Shown: positions 7,482-16,257 of the stretch, piece after piece | Position numbering within the stretch: the first letter of the stretch is position 1 | Layout: every line of letters starts with the position of its first letter | Assembly (NCBI GenBank): GCA_964581515.1 | Contig: CAZOOV010000015.1 | Span: forward strand, 1 to 47,499 | Direction: 5' to 3' | Length of the DNA stretch: 47,499 nucleotides | Source: JACJVV01 sp964581515 | Lineage (GTDB): Archaea > Nanobdellota > Nanobdellia > Woesearchaeales > JACJVV01 | Program-made: the position numbers and the translations under genes | Notes under the pieces: model-generated | Seen by the model: only the letters and a program-made list of their open reading frames with translations | What the model was told of the DNA's origin: nothing | Databases searched by the model: none

Positions 7482-9608
7482 ATGTCATTAGACTCTTTGG
7501 ATGCATTATTGGACAGAGAATGGATAGATGATAGTCTGAGTTCTGATGTCAGAGGGTTCTATTCAAGACGGAAGAGCAAGAGAGAGCTGGTTCCCAGAGT
7601 GATTGCGGTTGCAGATAAGATCGCTGAAAATGATGGGGATCTGGCATATGATTTTTTAAGCTTCTCGCTTGAGAAGATGGCAATGGCAAGAAGGGCTGCT
7701 TCTGCTGAAGTGCTTGTCGAAACTACAGAGAAGGTAGCTGAGATAGCTCCTGAAATCGCTGAGACTTATGTTGCTAACTTTGGCAATCATATCAATGAAA
7801 ATGCATTTTTAGATACTATTCATTATGTTCCTAGAGTTATTGGTGCTGTTGTAGATATAGTGGGGAGTGATAATCCTCAACTAGCAGAAGAGTTACAAGG
7901 AGAGATAGCAGAGCCTATTGAAGGCAATGCAAATGTTGTAATGAGTGCATTTAGTGAGCTTAAGAAAAGATATGGTATTGATAGGGCAGTTGATATAATT
8001 TCTATGAAAGAATATGATGAAGATACTTATGGATTTACTCCTTTCAAATCAAACATGAAAAATAAAGTTATGTTTGGATTTCTTGATGCACTTGATAACT
8101 CTGATTTTCTTGATGGTCATCCAGAGATGAGAATGATCACAGATGAGAGGATAAGTGGAACATTTACTACTTTATATGATTCTTTTTTTATTGATGATCT
8201 GGATTTGATGGTAAAATTTATGATGCTTGAACATGGTTTGAATGTTTCACTTGGTGACAGGAGCTTGTATGCTCTGAAAGATAGATACATGAGACGAAAT
8301 TTTGTAGGAAAAGATTTTGACGGGTTTGTTGAGGCTTATTTCAGGAGAGATCCTTCTGTCATGCTAAGAGATGATATTGAATTGATTGGTGAACTTAATC
8401 CTGCTCAGTCAAGGACATTGTTTTTTACTCTGGGTAAAGAGAAATATATAGAGTTAGGGGATATATTGAATGATGATTCTCACTTGATAAATGTATTTGT
8501 ACAGGAAGGTGACTTTGATGAATATTTGCCATTGCTTGTACATAAAATTAAAGGGGATTATAGTGAATGGGTAAGACAAACTCCTGAAAATCAAAATATT
8601 GAAGCAATGCTTGATAGTGCAGGTATAAATGTTGATACTGTGATTGATGGGATTGGAGAACGTAAAGTTAATGTTAAGATGGTTCAATCAGCAGATCAAA
8701 AACCAGGATATCTTACATTTTCTGCAGAATTTGGTAAATCTGTGAAGGATCTTTTATCTGATGGTGTGCATAAACCAGAGAATTTAATCTTGAAAGCATA
8801 TGCTGCTGTTGGTGAAGAGGGAGTGAAGCCTACTGGAGATGAAAATAAAGATATTGAGAAACTTATTGAGATTGCTGAAGAAAATGAGAGCAATTATAGG
8901 AAAGTATTGAACTCTGTTATTGAATATGGTCAGAAGAAAGATAGGCAGAAAGATAAAGAAGTTGTACAGACTTCACTGCATCACTTGACAGGTATAAGAA
9001 AATACCTTAAGAAATCATCATCCAAAGTACAGGAAGGCACTATTGAATATACTTTTAGACTTGCAAAAAAAGATCCCATTGATGATTTGAATATTGGTAA
9101 TCATTCAGGCTGTTGCATTGGTGTATATTCTAAGGAATCCGGTGAAACTATGAGTAATGGTGTATACATGCCTTTTTATCTACAAGATATGGCGACGCAG
9201 ATGGTAGAGATATATCAAAATGTTCCTGGTAATGGTGGTCCTAAGAGGGTAGGTATGGCTTTGATGTTTGCTTCGCAGGATGATTTAGGATTTCCTGTAT
9301 TGATGGTTAATTCTGTAGAATTATCAAAAATGAATTTTGTTGACAATGAAGCTGTTATTGGAGAAGTATGTGATCAAGTTGTTGATTATATTAAAGATTA
9401 CGCAGATGCATCAGGTTTTAAGGCTGTTGCAATGGGTACACATGAATATAATACTGCAATAAATTATGGTGCAAAGACCAAAGGTATGATTCCTCCTAAA
9501 GGATCTCTTAAAAAGATGCATGCTGGTGGAGAATTTTATAGTGATGTGTTTGAGTCTTCAGTTGATGGTATTGCTGATCAGGAAAATTTTGCATATCTTA
9601 AAAGATGA
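7482..9608 (+). CDS. Large cytosolic protein of unknown function with conserved C-terminal domain
   Basis: About 708 residues; not confidently recognised. The frame opens at 7362, but the promoter position and the sequence MSLDSLDALLDREW favour ATG 7482. Roughly the first 450 residues are mostly helical and acidic, as in helical-repeat proteins. The C-terminal 230 residues look like a compact alpha/beta domain containing DPIDDLNIGNHSGCCIGVY and several strands (RVGMALMFASQ, FPVLMVNSVEL, FKAVAMGTHEYN). A GNAT-like fold is conceivable but unproven. The Cys-Cys pair could bind metal or be catalytic. No signal peptide or membrane segment is seen. It lies just downstream of the nuclease-like gene but has its own promoter. 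Confidence 0.6.
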   Translation: MSLDSLDALLDREWIDDSLSSDVRGFYSRRKSKRELVPRVIAVADKIAENDGDLAYDFLSFSLEKMAMARRAASAEVLVETTEKVAEIAPEIAETYVANFGNHINENAFLDTIHYVPRVIGAVVDIVGSDNPQLAEELQGEIAEPIEGNANVVMSAFSELKKRYGIDRAVDIISMKEYDEDTYGFTPFKSNMKNKVMFGFLDALDNSDFLDGHPEMRMITDERISGTFTTLYDSFFIDDLDLMVKFMMLEHGLNVSLGDRSLYALKDRYMRRNFVGKDFDGFVEAYFRRDPSVMLRDDIELIGELNPAQSRTLFFTLGKEKYIELGDILNDDSHLINVFVQEGDFDEYLPLLVHKIKGDYSEWVRQTPENQNIEAMLDSAGINVDTVIDGIGERKVNVKMVQSADQKPGYLTFSAEFGKSVKDLLSDGVHKPENLILKAYAAVGEEGVKPTGDENKDIEKLIEIAEENESNYRKVLNSVIEYGQKKDRQKDKEVVQTSLHHLTGIRKYLKKSSSKVQEGTIEYTFRLAKKDPIDDLNIGNHSGCCIGVYSKESGETMSNGVYMPFYLQDMATQMVEIYQNVPGNGGPKRVGMALMFASQDDLGFPVLMVNSVELSKMNFVDNEAVIGEVCDQVVDYIKDYADASGFKAVAMGTHEYNTAINYGAKTKGMIPPKGSLKKMHAGGEFYSDVFESSVDGIADQENFAYLKR

Positions 9609-9685
9609 AAGAATATATGTAAAAAAGAAATACATCATAAATACATCGTTATTTTGAATGAGCTAAATTTTGAATGAATTCAGTT

Positions 9686-10798
9686 TTATTTTTTAGGGTG
9701 TTGTTCTTTGTATTCTTGCAATGAGTTATAACTAACCCATCTTGTTGGTCCTATATCGTAATGCTTGATAACATCATTTTTCATTAATGTACGAAGTCTC
9801 ATTTTGGACAGTCCAGTTTCTCGCATGACATCAGCTTGTTTTATCAAATCGCATAACATCTCTTTGCTGTCTTCATGGATGTACCATCTTTTGTTTTTCT
9901 TCAATGCTTTTACTTCATCATATTTTCTTAGATTGACAAAACCTTTTAGGATATCGTTATAATGTTCTTCTGGATCAAGTCCCCTTCTTCTTGCAGCTTC
10001 TTTTGCAACATTTGGTAATGAATAATACATGGCATCAACAAATTCAAAGCTATCATCTTTACCTCTCATAAGCATCTTTAACTTGCTGACTCCTTCAATA
10101 GGAATTATCCATTTTCCAAGTGATTTTTGTGCACCTATATCACTATGTTTGCAATGTTTCTCTATGCCTGATCTTGAGTATCCTAAATCTTTAGCTACAT
10201 TCGTAGCTGATTTCCATTGTTTTGATTTTTTCTCAATATCTCCTGAAAGATTTAAATGGTCCTTGAGTTGTTCAACTCCTAAAGGGGAAATTCGCCAATA
10301 TCTGATTGGATGTACAGCCTCAATTTTGTCATCTTTGCAATAGTTTTGAACAGTAGAACTTGAGATGCCTAATTCTTCACTAACTTTTTTTGCTGATAGC
10401 CATTTCTCTATCATTGGCATTAGTAAAGCAATTAGTTCAAAGGCATGTTCTAAAGGTATTGGTTTTCTTCTGAACTCTTCAAGCTGTGGCATTAATGTTT
10501 TTATATAATACTGTAGCGTATGTCCTTGAACACCTATGATCTCACCTAGTTCAACTCGTTGTATCCTTTTTTTATCAAAATCATTTAATCGAGAAACTGC
10601 TTCTCCCAATTTTGGATTATATTCTTTGAATAATTGGTTAGCTTTTTTTTTCGGAAGAGTTTTTGGTTGAGAATTTGTCCAGATTATGTTTAGAGGATTT
10701 GTAGAAAGAACAAGTCTGTATTCACTGGAATTATTAGTGCTATTAGAATCGTTATCTACAATCTCTTCGATTGTTCGGATTACGCTTGTGACTTTCAT
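9686..10798 (-). CDS. Multi-domain DNA-binding protein with four tandem helix-turn-helix units
   Basis: 370 residues. Four consecutive segments resemble excisionase/MerR-type (HTH_17) winged helix-turn-helix modules. They begin near residues 138 (SAKKVSEELGISSSTVQNYC), 195 (SATNVAKDLGYSRSGIEKHC), 257 (SLPNVAKEAARRRGL) and 322 (KQADVMRETGLSKMRLRTLM). Each is followed by a wing-like strand ending in W-R-I, W-I-I-P, W-Y-I or W-V-S. Such arrays bind long or repeated DNA sites. No catalytic domain is seen. A TATA-rich promoter and an inverted repeat lie directly upstream, so self-regulation is likely. Confidence 0.6.
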   Translation of the reverse strand: MKVTSVIRTIEEIVDNDSNSTNNSSEYRLVLSTNPLNIIWTNSQPKTLPKKKANQLFKEYNPKLGEAVSRLNDFDKKRIQRVELGEIIGVQGHTLQYYIKTLMPQLEEFRRKPIPLEHAFELIALLMPMIEKWLSAKKVSEELGISSSTVQNYCKDDKIEAVHPIRYWRISPLGVEQLKDHLNLSGDIEKKSKQWKSATNVAKDLGYSRSGIEKHCKHSDIGAQKSLGKWIIPIEGVSKLKMLMRGKDDSFEFVDAMYYSLPNVAKEAARRRGLDPEEHYNDILKGFVNLRKYDEVKALKKNKRWYIHEDSKEMLCDLIKQADVMRETGLSKMRLRTLMKNDVIKHYDIGPTRWVSYNSLQEYKEQHPKK

Positions 10799-10834
10799 TT
10801 TAATTGGTTAAATGAATTATATTTTTATAAAATT

Positions 10835-10875
10835 ATAGTGTGTATTATGAACTTAGAGTATGTATTGTACACTAT
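10835..10875 (-). promoter_or_regulatory. Inverted repeat upstream of the four-HTH gene
   Basis: ATAGTGT (10835-10841) and its exact complement ACACTAT (10869-10875) lie 27 bases apart. Between them are partial direct repeats of TGTATT. The element sits upstream of the promoter of the HTH gene and touches the stop codon of the preceding gene on the same strand. It looks like an operator, possibly for the adjacent HTH protein. Confidence 0.4.
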
Positions 10876-11633
10876 TGCTTACTTTCTCCAATCATTAAAA
10901 CAGGAGTTTGAGGTAGTGCTCTTCTTTCAATACCTGTTGCATATTGCATGAGCTTGTCTGACTGAAGTCCAAAATGTTCTTCTATCCTCTTTCCAACATT
11001 TTCTAAAAGCTGAGTTGTTCTTTCTTGACCAAGATATTTGCAATGATTGGCATTGATATGAGAATAGCTAAATTCTATTGTTCTATTTTCTTCGTATATA
11101 TCTCTTCTACGTGATCTTCTTGATCTTCTTTCATGTCTGTAGCGTTCAGAATTATGTTTTCCTACGTTAAAAAGAAGTATCTCGTTATTTGTAGGAGTTG
11201 TTATTTCCCATTCTGGAATTATTATATATCCTTCTTCAGGATCTTTCTTAAGTACATGATTTCCATCTTGTTTTACAGGCATGCCTTTTTCTCTCATAAG
11301 CTTGACTTGTTTTGCAACACTTGGCTTTCTGCTGAAATGAGCTTGGAAGTCTTTAGGCTGAAGGTTTCCTGTTCTTATGTAAATGTTTTTGTCAGGGTCA
11401 TGATAACTATCCTGACTTACATCTGTTTTCAAATAATAGTTAGATTCTGATAATGGGAATAGTCTTGCTAAGTTACTTAAGCTCTTTATCCTATCTTCAA
11501 TTGCCATAAATCCTTCTTGTGCAAGATATTCTGCATTTCGTGGGTCATCTTTGTTCATGGCAGCTATTTCATCTAGTAACATGAGAGCACACATATCAAG
11601 TGCTATATCTGTGTTAGTTATTCTCAAATACAT
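10872..11633 (-). CDS. Hypothetical protein
   Basis: 253 residues; not recognised. The N-terminal part is helical (DIALDMCALMLLDEIAAM). A central section with many strands contains YIIIPEWEI and EILLFNVG. A very basic run, ERYRHERRSRRSRRR (about residues 164-178), could contact nucleic acid. No signal peptide or membrane segment is seen. It is transcribed toward the four-HTH gene and divergently from 11659, with 25 bases between their starts, so the two promoters overlap. Confidence 0.5.
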   Translation of the reverse strand: MYLRITNTDIALDMCALMLLDEIAAMNKDDPRNAEYLAQEGFMAIEDRIKSLSNLARLFPLSESNYYLKTDVSQDSYHDPDKNIYIRTGNLQPKDFQAHFSRKPSVAKQVKLMREKGMPVKQDGNHVLKKDPEEGYIIIPEWEITTPTNNEILLFNVGKHNSERYRHERRSRRSRRRDIYEENRTIEFSYSHINANHCKYLGQERTTQLLENVGKRIEEHFGLQSDKLMQYATGIERRALPQTPVLMIGESKQ

Positions 11634-11658
11634 ATGGTCATGAGTAATTTCTTATTTT

Positions 11659-12216
11659 ATGGATCCCACATTATATATAGCAAGATTTGATCATCTAGAG
11701 GGCAGTATATTGAAAATGCCAGGGTGGCATTATGGCGGACATGAATATAGTGTTGTTTTTGCTTCTCGAAACAGGCTTCCTGAAGGAAGTTTTGATAATA
11801 TCCTTGAGAATGTAATCAAAGCAGCACCAAGAGAATTGCATGATTCACAATTTGAGAATTATGTTAGAAATAGAATGTCTGCTGTGGGCGTTCCACGTAT
11901 TGGGAAACCAACTGGTTTTTGGGAATCAGATGATAGAAGAGTTTGTGTTGAAAAAGAAGATGTGATTCCAGAATATATGGAACAGCATCTTGAATTCAAA
12001 TATAGTAATGAGGGTTTAGGTGAGAAGACATATAATATCAAACTTTCTTCAGAACATATTGTGCAATCAAATCTAATGTTCAGATATGTTGGTATTGAAT
12101 CGAGAGTAGAACATATGATTCATAAATTTCCTTGGATAGGTAGGATGTTTGATAGATTAGGTCTACAGAGCAAACCTGAATTTTCTTGTGCAGTTTCTAT
12201 GTATCCAGATGGATGA
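11659..12216 (+). CDS. Hypothetical protein
   Basis: 185 residues; not recognised. The sequence has a mixed alpha/beta character (TLYIARFDHLEGSIL, YSVVFASRNRLPEGSF) and no membrane segment. It starts at ATG 11659, divergent from the gene ending at 11633, with an ATACATATG box about 25 bases upstream suggesting a leaderless transcript. Downstream lies the first copy of the hairpin RNA element, then the converging lysine block. Function unknown. Confidence 0.5.
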   Translation: MDPTLYIARFDHLEGSILKMPGWHYGGHEYSVVFASRNRLPEGSFDNILENVIKAAPRELHDSQFENYVRNRMSAVGVPRIGKPTGFWESDDRRVCVEKEDVIPEYMEQHLEFKYSNEGLGEKTYNIKLSSEHIVQSNLMFRYVGIESRVEHMIHKFPWIGRMFDRLGLQSKPEFSCAVSMYPDG

Positions 12217-12285
12217 CTAATGAATTGACTTCTTAATTCTAGAAATAAAGCCGAGTTTAGTTTGAATTTAATTTGAATTTAATTT

Positions 12286-12371
12286 GTAAAAAGTCTGCTT
12301 GCACGGCGACTATCATATTTTTCTTTTGATAAAGAAAAATATCGCCTCAATGGGCAAAGCTGACTTTTTAC
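12286..12371 (+). ncRNA. Structured RNA/hairpin element, copy 1
   Basis: A long imperfect hairpin. P1 GTAAAAAGTC/GACTTTTTAC is 10 perfect pairs. P2 GCTTGC/GCAAAGC has one bulged A. An asymmetric internal loop (AC against TCAATGG) follows, then P3 GGCGA/TCGCC, a 5' bulge CTATCA, and upper stem TATTTTTCTTT/AAAGAAAAATA capped by TGAT. The second copy at 45448-45529 shares the core AAAGTCTGCTTGCACGGCGA and CGCCTCAAT(G/A)GGCAAAGCTGAC. It lies between convergent genes (11659-12216 and dapL). A TATA-like GAATTTAAT sits about 20-25 bases upstream, suggesting plus-strand transcription. Strand and function are inferred. Confidence 0.6.
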
Positions 12372-12433
12372 TTGTAGGAAATTATGAAAATAAATTAATA
12401 GAATATGAAATAAGATAAGAAATAAAATAAAAT

Positions 12434-13654
12434 TTATTCTAATGGGAATATCTTCTTGAGTCTTTCAACAGCCTCTTCAACATCTTCTCTGTGTCCAAAT
12501 GCAGAGAAACGTACAAATCCTTCTCCAGCAGGACCAAATCCTGAACCAGGTGTTGTAACTACATGAGCTTTCTCTAGAATTTCACTGAACATATCCCATG
12601 ATTTCTTATTTGGAAAACGTGTCCATATGTAAGGTGCGTTTATTCCACCGTAATTTTCAATTCCCATCTCATCAAGAGCATTCTTGATTATTTTTGCATT
12701 TTCCATATAGAAAAGGACAGTTTTTGTAATCTCTTCCATGCCTTGTGTTGATAACGCAGCAAGTCCTCCAAGCTGTACAATGTTTGATGCACCATTGAAG
12801 ACTGTGGTCATTATTCTGTTCCAGTCTCCTATTACAGGTGTTCCATCTTCAAATTTGAGCTCTTTTGGGACAACTGTCCATCCAAGTCTTACTCCTGTAA
12901 AACCAGCAGGTTTTGAGAATGAATTTACTTCTATTGCAACCTCTCTTGCTCCTTCAATCTCAAATATAGATTTAGGTAAGTGACCTTCTTCTATGAATTC
13001 TGCATATGCAGCGTCAAATATGATTATTGATTTGTTCTTTTTTGCAAACTGAATTAATTTTTTTAATTGTTCATCTGTTGCAACTGCTCCTGTGGGATTA
13101 TTGGGTGAGCAGAAATATATCAAGTCAGTCTTTTCCAGTGAGTCAAGATCTGGAAAGAAATTGTTTTCAGGAGTGCACGCCATATATACTATATTATCAA
13201 ATTGTTCTTGTTCTTGGTTGTATTGTCCAGTTGCACCCATTATTACACTTCCATCTACATAAACTGGATATGAGGGGTCTTGAACTGCGATGCTGACTTC
13301 TGGACCAAATAAAAGTTGGAGTCTTCCTATATCACATTTAGCTCCGTCTGAAATGAAGACTTCTTCTGGTTCAATTATGCTATTGTAAATTTTTTCTGCA
13401 ATCTTTTCTCGGAGTTTTGTCATACCTTGTTCATCACCGTAACCAGAGTATCCTTCGTTTGTTCCCATGCCTGCTGCTGCATTCATGAGACCTTTTGTGA
13501 TGTTTGATCTGATCGGTTCAGTGGTATTACCAATACCTAAGCTGATTATCTTTGCATCAGGTTTTTCCTTTAGAAGAGCGTTCTTTCTCTTATTTATCTC
13601 TGGAAATAAGTATCCTGCTTGTAATTTTGCTAAATTTTTATTTCTTTTTACCAT
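12434..13654 (-). CDS. dapL: LL-diaminopimelate aminotransferase
   Basis: 406 residues, the normal length for DapL. It converts tetrahydrodipicolinate plus glutamate directly to LL-diaminopimelate, bypassing the acylated intermediates of most bacteria. It is a class I/II PLP aminotransferase: substrate-region SDGAKCDIGRLQ (102-113), FCSPNNPTGA (181-190), and the PLP lysine K248 in SFSKPAGFTG with GVRLGW following. The start is supported by GAGGGATC about 8 bases ahead. It is the last gene of the lysine block, 45 bases after lysA. Found in plants, Chlamydiae, methanogens and some other archaea. Confidence 0.93.
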   Translation of the reverse strand: MVKRNKNLAKLQAGYLFPEINKRKNALLKEKPDAKIISLGIGNTTEPIRSNITKGLMNAAAGMGTNEGYSGYGDEQGMTKLREKIAEKIYNSIIEPEEVFISDGAKCDIGRLQLLFGPEVSIAVQDPSYPVYVDGSVIMGATGQYNQEQEQFDNIVYMACTPENNFFPDLDSLEKTDLIYFCSPNNPTGAVATDEQLKKLIQFAKKNKSIIIFDAAYAEFIEEGHLPKSIFEIEGAREVAIEVNSFSKPAGFTGVRLGWTVVPKELKFEDGTPVIGDWNRIMTTVFNGASNIVQLGGLAALSTQGMEEITKTVLFYMENAKIIKNALDEMGIENYGGINAPYIWTRFPNKKSWDMFSEILEKAHVVTTPGSGFGPAGEGFVRFSAFGHREDVEEAVERLKKIFPLE

Positions 13655-13699
13655 TATAAGATCCCTCAGTTATATCGGATAGTATCAAGCTTTAAGCTA

Positions 13700-14971
13700 T
13701 TATGATTTAAAGTTTTCTAATTTTTTGAAGTCAAGAGTTGCAAAGTAATCTTCTTCTGTTTCTGCACGTCTGATTTCTAGTACGCTGTTGTCTTCTCTTA
13801 ATAGAAGTTCTGAACTTCTAAGCTTTCCATTGTAATTGAATCCCATAGCATGTCCATGTGCTCCTGCATTGTAAATTACAAGAATATCTCTTTCTGTTAT
13901 TTCAGGTAGGACTCTATCTATTGCAAACTTGTCATTGTTCTCGCAAAGCGAACCTGTGACATCATATGTATGGTCTTTTGGAAATTGATCCGTATCTTCT
14001 TTTCCGAGTACTTCAATGTGATGGTATGCACCGTACAATGCAGGTCTCATAAGATTGGTCATGCATGCATCACAGCCTACGAAATCCTTGTAAATATGTT
14101 TCATATGCCTGACTTCTGTTATTAACCATCCAAATGGACCTGTGATTGTTCTTCCGCATTCAAGATATACATTAGGTGACATCTTGTCTCCAATAATCTC
14201 ATCATATGCTTGTTTCATACCTTGTGCTATATCTTCATAGGACATTGTACTAGGTTTATCAGGCTCATAAGGAGTGCCGATGCCTCCGCCTAAATTAATG
14301 AATTCTACTTCTATTCCTGTTCTTTCTTTGATCTCAATAGCAAGATTGAACATCATTTTAGCTGTCTCTACTAAACCTTCTATCTTTTGTTCATTTGATA
14401 CGACCATGGTATGCATTCCAAAGCGTTTTACACCTTTTTCTTTGCATAATTTGTACCCTTCAATCATCTGCTCTTTAGTGAAACCATATTTTGCATCCTT
14501 AGGATCGCCTATGATAAGATTTCCCTGCTTTTCTGGACCAGGATTATATCTGAAACAGATAAGTTTAGGCATACCTACATTCTTATCTAAATATTCTATA
14601 TGGTTAATATCATCTAGATTGATTATTCCACCTAGCTCTTTGCATTTTTTAAATTCTTTAGCAGGAGTATCATTGGATGACATCATTATATCTTCTCCTG
14701 TAATTTCTGATTTTTCTGCTAGTATAAGTTCTGGCATAGAACTGCAATCTGTTCCGAATCCTTCTTCTTTTAGAATCTTCATCAGGAATGGGTTTGGACA
14801 TGCCTTTACAGCAAAGAATTCCTTAAAACCTGGCAGTATGCTAAATGCTTTCTTGAATTTTCTTGCATTTTCCCTTATTGCCTTCTCATCATAGATATGA
14901 AAAGGAGTAGGGAAATCTTTTCTTATCTCTTCTATCTTTTCCTTATTGAAAGGAAGCTTTAAGTCTACCAT
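13700..14971 (-). CDS. lysA: Diaminopimelate decarboxylase
   Basis: 423 residues. It is a PLP-dependent fold-type III (alanine racemase-like) decarboxylase that turns meso-diaminopimelate into lysine. The PLP lysine is K56 in FFAVKACPNP. Other marks are the phosphate-binding glycine run LGGGIGTPYEPD, ECGRTI, and C-E-N-N-D in GSLCENNDKFA near the C-terminus, where the Cys comes from the partner subunit in the dimer. It follows asd on the same strand and precedes dapL. No epimerase (DapF) is nearby, so its substrate supply depends on a gene elsewhere or on unusual stereochemistry. Confidence 0.92.
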   Translation of the reverse strand: MVDLKLPFNKEKIEEIRKDFPTPFHIYDEKAIRENARKFKKAFSILPGFKEFFAVKACPNPFLMKILKEEGFGTDCSSMPELILAEKSEITGEDIMMSSNDTPAKEFKKCKELGGIINLDDINHIEYLDKNVGMPKLICFRYNPGPEKQGNLIIGDPKDAKYGFTKEQMIEGYKLCKEKGVKRFGMHTMVVSNEQKIEGLVETAKMMFNLAIEIKERTGIEVEFINLGGGIGTPYEPDKPSTMSYEDIAQGMKQAYDEIIGDKMSPNVYLECGRTITGPFGWLITEVRHMKHIYKDFVGCDACMTNLMRPALYGAYHHIEVLGKEDTDQFPKDHTYDVTGSLCENNDKFAIDRVLPEITERDILVIYNAGAHGHAMGFNYNGKLRSSELLLREDNSVLEIRRAETEEDYFATLDFKKLENFKS

Positions 14972-15082
14972 TGTATTTTTACCTTTGAATTATAACTTAT
15001 TGAATCCTTTATTTAATAATATTTGTTTTAATTATAATATTAAGATTAAAAAATAAAATAAATTATTATTGGGTTATATTAT

Positions 15083-16171
15083 TTAATTAATATAACCTTT
15101 TGCTTTTAGAAGTTCTGCATTAAGGATTCCTCCTCCTGCTGCACCTCTTACTGTATTGTGGCTAAGAGCAACGAACTTCCAGTCAAATACAGGACATTCT
15201 CTTAATCTGCCGATAGTTAAAGCCATTCCTTTGTCAGTATCTCTATCTTTTCTTGGTTGTGGCCTATTGTCTTCTTCTAGATATCTTATTGGTTGCTCCG
15301 GTGCAAAAGGAAGATCCATCTCTTGTGGAACTGATTTATATTCTGCCCATATTTTCAGGATTTCTTCTTTTGTTGGCACTTTATCTTTGAATTTTACACT
15401 AACGCAAGCGCTATGTCCATCAACTACAGGAACTCTTGTTGTTGTTGATGAGATAGCAATAGATTCATCATTCACTATTTTGTCTCCTTCTATGCTACCG
15501 AATATCTTATATGGTTCCTGTTCTGTCTTCTTTTCTTCTCCTCCGATAAAAGGAACTATATTATCCACCATATCAAGACTTGGAACTCCTGGGTAGCCTG
15601 CTCCTGAGATTGCTTGGAGAGTAGTTAGGATAATCTTTTCTACAACAAATCCAGCCTCTTGCAGAGCATGTATCGCAGTTACATAGGATTGAAGTGAGCA
15701 ATTTGGCTTTACAGCAACAAATCCTTTCTCAAATCCTCTATTTTTTTGCTGAATTGGTATAATCTCAACATGTGCATGATTGATCTCTGGAATAAGCATA
15801 GGTACATCCTCTGTCCATCTGTTTGCAGATGAATTTGAGACTACTGGGATGCCTTCTTTAGCATAGCTCATCTCAAGATTTCGTGTATCTTCTTTTTCTG
15901 GCAAGTCCATTGCTGAAAACATGAAACTAGCTTTTCCTTTTGCAGCGTCAAGGTTGCTTGCATCTTCTACCATCAAATCCTTTACTGATTCAGGAATAGA
16001 TGATGGCATCTGCCATCTGCCTGCAACAGCTTCGCTATATTTCTTTCCTGCACTTCTTGGTGAAGCTGCAACATATGCAACTTCAAACCATGGATGATTC
16101 TCTAGTAATCTAATATAATTCTGTCCTACCATACCAGTAGCCCCTAATACTCCAACTTTTATCTTTTCCAT
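15083..16171 (-). CDS. asd: Aspartate-semialdehyde dehydrogenase (archaeal/fungal type)
   Basis: 362 residues. It reduces aspartyl phosphate to aspartate semialdehyde with NADPH. The dinucleotide motif is GATGMVGQ (10-17), and catalytic Cys158 lies in KPNCSLQS. A GHSACVSVKF segment holds the second catalytic region. The long insert and the TTLQAISGAGYPGVPS stretch match the archaeal/fungal class rather than the E. coli class. The start is preceded by GAGGGAT. It follows dapA with about 86 bases of T-rich spacer between them. Confidence 0.92.
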   Translation of the reverse strand: MEKIKVGVLGATGMVGQNYIRLLENHPWFEVAYVAASPRSAGKKYSEAVAGRWQMPSSIPESVKDLMVEDASNLDAAKGKASFMFSAMDLPEKEDTRNLEMSYAKEGIPVVSNSSANRWTEDVPMLIPEINHAHVEIIPIQQKNRGFEKGFVAVKPNCSLQSYVTAIHALQEAGFVVEKIILTTLQAISGAGYPGVPSLDMVDNIVPFIGGEEKKTEQEPYKIFGSIEGDKIVNDESIAISSTTTRVPVVDGHSACVSVKFKDKVPTKEEILKIWAEYKSVPQEMDLPFAPEQPIRYLEEDNRPQPRKDRDTDKGMALTIGRLRECPVFDWKFVALSHNTVRGAAGGGILNAELLKAKGYIN

Positions 16172-16257
16172 TATTAATCCCTCTGAATAATTCTTTTTAA
16201 TTTTCTAAGTTTTTTTAACTTTTTCTCTAATTTTTTTTGAACTCTTTTTAATTTTCT

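Noticed and set aside
12286..12371. Hairpin element as an integron attC site or a CRISPR repeat
   Set aside because: It lacks the attC core boxes (RYYYAAC and GTTRRRY) and there are only two copies 33 kb apart, without spacers or cas genes.
12286..12371. Hairpin element as a lysine or other known riboswitch
   Set aside because: It lies downstream, not upstream, of dapL and its core does not match the lysine, SAM, TPP, fluoride or c-di-GMP consensus motifs I can recall.
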